Assembly (NCBI GenBank): GCA_004123355.1
Contig: SCHM01000003.1
Location: forward strand, 4,483,058 to 4,547,057
Length of the DNA stretch: 64,000 nucleotides
Direction: 5' to 3'
Source: Amphirosellinia nigrospora
Taxonomy: Eukaryota; Ascomycota; Sordariomycetes; Xylariales; Xylariaceae
The position numbers and the translations under genes were made by a program. Every line of letters begins with the position of its first letter. Position 1 is the first letter of the stretch. The notes below the pieces were generated by a model. It made no database searches. It had not been told where the DNA came from and saw nothing but the letters and a program-made list of their open reading frames with translations. This document shows, piece after piece, positions 59,661-64,000 of this stretch.

Positions 59661-60744
59661 AGGTAGTGTAAGTGTAAGTGGAGGGAGGGGGTGGAAACCG
59701 ATCAAACCCGTCGAAATATTCAACGGCGGCACTAACGATACTTAGCCAGGTACATGCATGTTCATCTGTCATGCTACCACGATGCCTGTCTGTAACTGTG
59801 ATCGCATGTACAGTTTAAGTATGTACGATCCATGTAGATTACAGGATCGCGGCAGGAGATAAGAGAGACACACGTTATTTCACAGCATTGTAACGGACGG
59901 CATAGCACAGCAGCATGACAAGAACAAGAATGGCCGTATTGTCCCTAATTCCGAGTCTACTAGTACTATAGCATAGGTATTTGAGACTAGACAGACTAGA
60001 CGGCCCATCGATCCAATCTGACGGAGCTCACGGTATTGGCTCGCAGAAGACGACCGCAACGAGAAATCGGTACGTAAATCATGGATAGTGGGTGAGCGAT
60101 TTGCGTATACTCGTTCCTGTTGCTGTAATCCGGCGTAAGCAGACGAGGCAAGCGGACAAATCAAGCATTAGTGATATCAACCTAAAAAATTGTGAATGAA
60201 CATGAGATAGAAAGATGACCGGGTCATCATCACGGAATGTGCGGTGACGCAGCACAGGGCTCGCCTCTTTTTCTCTCCCGCTCTCTCGCTCGCTCTATAC
60301 CTGACTTCCTAGGTAGGTAGTCAAGTCGTAAGTCGCAAGTCGTAGGTCGAAAGTAGTAAGTAGTAAGTAGATAGGTATGAGGAAGTACGGTAAGTAGAAT
60401 CGGCGTGTGGCGGCTGTACCTCTGGCCGTGTGCGGCAATGTACTCCGCCTGAGGGGGCAGGTAGTATGCAGGCTCACAGTCAGTCGAAGGACTCTTTTTT
60501 ATTTATTTATTTATTCTCTGGCCGAGTTGGGTCGACTTGGACGTGCTCCCCCGGGACCAGCCAAACAGAGGACGGCAAACGGGGACAAGGTATGACCGGC
60601 AGGTCGCTGGTTTCGCAGCCGATTCAATCCATTCAATCCTGGACGATCCTAGAAGAGGAGCACGAACTAGACTAACCTACCGGACTAACCTAGTAACAAA
60701 CCGTCAAGTTCAAGTCAAGTTTAGTCTGGGACCGAGTATACCAC

Positions 60745-60838
60745 GGTAGATAGGTAGGTTAGGTAGGTACAGTAGGGCAGGGTAGGTAGGGTCAAGGTAG
60801 GTTGGTATAGTAGGTATACTTGGTATACTTGGTAGGTA
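60745..60838. repeat. GTAG/GGTA tract
   Basis: About 90 bases of GGTAGGTA-type units with a triplicated 'tggtatact' segment. Another large member of the dispersed tetranucleotide family. Confidence 0.8.
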
Positions 60839-61350
60839 TTCGAATTCAGTCGGTGAACAGAAATGAGGTGCATGAACACACTGGAGGGTCCTTGTTCCTT
60901 GTGCTAGAGAGGTAGGGGGGGGCAGCCTGGGCGACCCCGGTCCCCGTCCAAACCTGGCCCAACCTGGTCGGTGGCCTGGACGGCGATTGGGAGAGCCCTG
61001 GCACCCTGGCGACCCGACAGGAGCCACTGGGAGGTCGATGGGCAATTGGCCAATGAGCTCGGGGCAGGGTGCAGAAGGGCGAGGCCACTAGCCAGAGACC
61101 AGACGCTTAACACCTCATGCAATGATGAGTTGGCATCGCCGCTGGATATTAAATCAAGATGGACCCGAGTCTGGACGGTGTACGAGTACCGGCCGACGGC
61201 CGCGCAGCCAGCCCGGGCCCCAGGTACTGCTACCGCCGGCCAACCTGCGACGCGAGACGCCTGCACCACCAGTTGCACATGGCGAATTAGCCGCCTTTCA
61301 ATGATGACGAGAACTTTGACCGAAAAAAGGACGAGGACGTTTTGTATTTG

Positions 61351-61374
61351 CTGCTGCTGCTGCTGCTGCTGCTG
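61351..61374. repeat. (CTG)8 repeat
   Basis: Eight perfect CTG units followed by degenerate CCG/CTG units. Confidence 0.9.
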
Positions 61375-61552
61375 CCGCTGCCGTTGCCGCTGGTACCATC
61401 GAACGGGCGAGACGCCGACGGTGGCCGCGGCGCTCCATCTCCATGCTCATGTCCATCGGTAGCTATAGGAGAGCCATCATCACGTACTTTTTCTTATTTG
61501 CATGTGTGTTGTGTCATGTTGTAACCTTCGAGTCCTCTGTTAGGGCGCCCTG

Positions 61553-61556
<4 letters not shown>

Positions 61557-61592
<36 letters not shown>
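61557..61592. repeat. (CTG)12 repeat
   Basis: Twelve perfect CTG units, the longest trinucleotide repeat of the window, 182 bases downstream of the (CTG)8 run. Confidence 0.92.
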
Positions 61593-61593
<1 letters not shown>

Positions 61594-61669
61594 AGGACAG
61601 GACTCTTCCCGTGGGGTGTTGTGTGTTGGATATACGTGCGCGGCATGTTATGCCTACCTACGTGCAGTG

Positions 61670-61695
61670 CAGATACCAGATACCAGATACCAGAT
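61670..61695. repeat. Tandem 7-mer agatacc
   Basis: cagataccagataccagata continuing ccagata: three to four copies of a seven-base unit. Confidence 0.8.
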
Positions 61696-62080
61696 ATATT
61701 CATGATGATACCCAGGGGTACCACCCAACGCGGCCGGGAGGTCGCAATTGGGACGAGAGGGGGTCGTTTTGTTCAAGCTGTCTCCTCGCCTCTCGAGCCA
61801 GGAGACGCGAGGGGCAAAAAGACATCTGTCATAATACATTTTTTACCTGCTATGTAGAAAAAGGCAATGAACAGGAAGCCGTCAAGAAGAAAAAAGTGGG
61901 ATGTTGCATACACGTCGCGTCCGATCTTGGGACCCTTTCGGTACCCGGTACGCAACCCACAGGTTCAACATACACCACAGTCATATGTATAAGTATGTAC
62001 CATATAGGCAAAGCTTAGTAAGTCGCATGTACCACTGTCTAATCTATATGACAGACAGAAGAATCCAAGCACAATTTTGG

Positions 62081-62106
62081 TGTTGTTGTTGTTGTTTGTT
62101 GTTGTT
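62081..62106. repeat. TTG trinucleotide repeat
   Basis: tgttgttgttgttgtttgtt followed by gttgtt; one extra T interrupts the run. Confidence 0.8.
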
Positions 62107-62811
62107 ACGGTTGCTATTATCGTTGTAGGACATGGAACATAGGACATCGGCTACTTACTGACAGCCCGATCTAACTCTTCAAGTTCTTATATCGTCGATA
62201 GCACCTCAATCGAGTAAGATGTAGATGGTGGCCGAGATAACGATGAATAAAATCCCTTAGTATTGTTGTGCTGAGTAGATAAACTGCCCCTATAATATCT
62301 AGGTATGTTGCATGATCAAGTGTTAAAGCTCTATTCCAAAGTTGAATCCTAAAGAAACTATTACTGCATGGTGGCGGTCAAAGGAAGTTGAGCATGATCA
62401 AGTTAAGTACGAGACTGATCTACCTGGCTTACGGTATCACTGCAACACACACGCACAATAACATGTCTCTTATTCACTTACTACTATATGCGGTGTAGCT
62501 GTTGTGTGTACCCAGACAGTCATGCTTGTGGAACTGAAAACAGTACCCATCTGAGATAGTCGATGATAGATTCGGGCAATAGAAGAAAGTGGCAAGGCGA
62601 CTGTACTACAGTCCTATTATCATGCGGGCCACTGGGATCAACATTCCTGGCTGGCCGAGCATTTGTATTGTACCGACGGGCCGAGTTGCAGTCGAGAGCT
62701 TTATTTTGATTTTTGCTCTGTAACTAGGTACTTGGCATAGCCTCTATTGCGACCGAGATTCCATCTATTGGAGTCTGGTGGTCCTAGTCTGGAGTGACTA
62801 GACATACATAT

Positions 62812-62852
62812 CCTACATAAACATACATACATATGCATACACATACCTACAT
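62812..62852. repeat. CATA tetranucleotide tract
   Basis: Imperfect catacata repeats (acatacatacatatgcatac) in non-coding DNA. Confidence 0.7.
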
Positions 62853-64000
62853 GCGCCAATAGATCTCGGTACCTGTGGAATGCGATGTACTTTTCTGTTA
62901 TCATCACCAGCCAGCCTGCTTGCCCGACTTGCTGGAATTTCGCCGAGGTGAACCATGATATCATCGTTGCTCAGTCGCCAGCTCCCGATTAGATGAGCGG
63001 TCGGCACCCTTCTTGGCCGCACCGTACGGCGGCGAACTGAAGATGGCCAATCTTCGGTGCCACACGTCCCAACATTGCACACCTTGACTCCACCAAGCAA
63101 GGCAATGATGTCGTGCATGATGGAGCCTTGCCCACCTTGAATACATCCTACCTTACGACCCAAGGAATTTTGATCATTTTCCTGAGCTAGGTGACAGATA
63201 ATAGTGTCACTAAAACAGACATCCCTCACCCCATACAGAAACTCGCGACTAGTGCGAGCCAGTAGGCCTGATTGTGTATCTGCCACTCGTCTGAAACTTT
63301 GCTGGCATATCACAGACGGCATTACGCATGACTGAGAAGATGGAATGGAATGAACATAACAACTCTCTCTCTATCCGAGTCACACATTTGCCCTCTCCTG
63401 TTAGGCAGTCCAGGGGCGAAAAAGGTGTTTTCGGGGCTTCAGGAAGCTTGTGAAGGTTTTATAGCGGTCTTGTCGTACAACAGTCGATTCCAATCGCGCG
63501 CAGAGGGCTACATGCGGCCAACTGGGGCTAGTCAATGTTACTCCTCGCTCATTCTCTTTACATCAATGGCTAATTTCTTCTTTCTAGAATGAGCTGTGGC
63601 CGCGCGCCATGCGGCCCCTGATGGAGACTGCCACGTCAAAGAAGGAATTATGCTCCTACTGATATAGACGTTAGGTCTTCCCTGACAAAAACCGTAATGC
63701 GTAAGGTCACACAACGTATATCAAGGCAACTTGCTCCGTTAAAAGGGATATGGCAAAAAAAGTAACGTCTCCGGTAGGCTGCCCAGGCGACAAAGTCTTC
63801 ACATCAAACGATGGATGGCACTATTGGGTAACAAGCTTCTATGCTTGGCACCGTCTGCATGTTGCCGTCTGCATAAATTTTCATGAGGATGTTAAGGCAA
63901 AAGTGGCGTCGGTTCGGATCCTGGACTACTCAAGGTGAGCCCAGTTTCCTCGAGTGGCCAGTTGCCCGCAAGTCTGCAGTGGCTCGCAACCAACTGCTAG

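Larger units (their letters stand above)
58364..64000. other. Repeat-rich region without a recognised gene
   Basis: 5.6 kb with no convincing coding region. It holds many simple repeats (listed separately), G and A runs near 59150, 59308-59330 and 59350, and long plus-strand frames at 61443-62018 and 60971-61462 that are driven by CTG repeats. A 169-codon minus-strand frame at 62813-63322 shows no family. One or more genes with many small exons could be missed here. Confidence 0.5.

Noticed and set aside
61443-62018. 191-codon plus-strand frame with poly-Leu
   Set aside because: The frame is kept open by the (CTG)12 repeat; the rest has no protein-like pattern.
62813-63322. 169-codon minus-strand frame
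   Set aside because: Long for its region and partly protein-like (GGQGSIMHDIIALLGGVKVC) but it runs into a CATA repeat, has no recognised family and no splice context; too weak to call.

Overview
This is nuclear DNA of a filamentous ascomycete, most likely a Sordariomycete-like Pezizomycotina. The genes are split by short introns (about 50-160 nt) with GTRNGY donors and YAG acceptors. The gene content is typically fungal: Zn2Cys6 activators, ATP-type PEP carboxykinase, PAN2, proteasome alpha3, a BYE1-like PHD/TFIIS/SPOC protein and an F-box/ankyrin protein. Intergenic DNA is rich in CTAC/GTAG and CCTAGG microsatellite-like tracts. I see no tRNA, rRNA, CRISPR or intact transposon, and no plasmid or virus signal.

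Layout, left to right: a universal-stress-protein gene (+, 838-2966); a conserved coiled-coil membrane protein of unknown function (+, to 7617); an LRR/F-box-like protein (-, 10063-11015); an NSUN-type RNA m5C methyltransferase (-, 12295-13392); a Zn2Cys6 activator whose zinc cluster is spread over three small exons (-, 14021-16601); an F-box/ankyrin protein (-, 17544-19246); a UPC2-like Zn2Cys6 regulator (+, 21580-23275); a mitochondrial-type OsmC/Ohr protein (+, 23807-24477); PAN2 (-, 25381-29616); PEP carboxykinase with eight exons (-, 30658-33305); a gene-poor AT-rich stretch; two uncharacterised small genes (36.8-38.2 kb); a Baeyer-Villiger type flavin monooxygenase (-, 38262-40020); a double GFA/CENP-V-fold protein (+, 41318-42560); GDP-mannose pyrophosphorylase A (-, 43021-44605); proteasome alpha3 (-, 45251-46188) divergent from the BYE1-like gene (+, 47700-50490); GDP-mannose pyrophosphorylase B (-, 52767-54109); and a 128-residue dsRBD-like protein (-, 57512-58363). 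The last 5.6 kb is mainly simple repeats.

Most long genes change reading frame at single-base gains or losses, often in short homopolymers. In five conserved genes (PEPCK, PRE9, GMPPA, GMPPB, NSUN) I traced individual events; elsewhere the frame breaks are inferred from where homologous sequence continues. Because essential genes are affected, I read this as uncorrected indel error in the assembly, not mass pseudogenisation. Coordinates of broken genes are therefore spans, with the breaks stated.

Functionally this is mostly housekeeping: carbon metabolism (PEPCK), mannosylation precursor supply (both GMPP paralogues), mRNA deadenylation (PAN2), protein turnover, transcription and RNA modification. 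I found no coherent secondary-metabolite cluster or defence island. The most interesting items are the GMPPA/GMPPB pairing within 11 kb, the small dsRBD-like gene with a 31-nt first exon, the hidden zinc-cluster exons, and a perfect 12-bp inverted repeat at 51724-51751.
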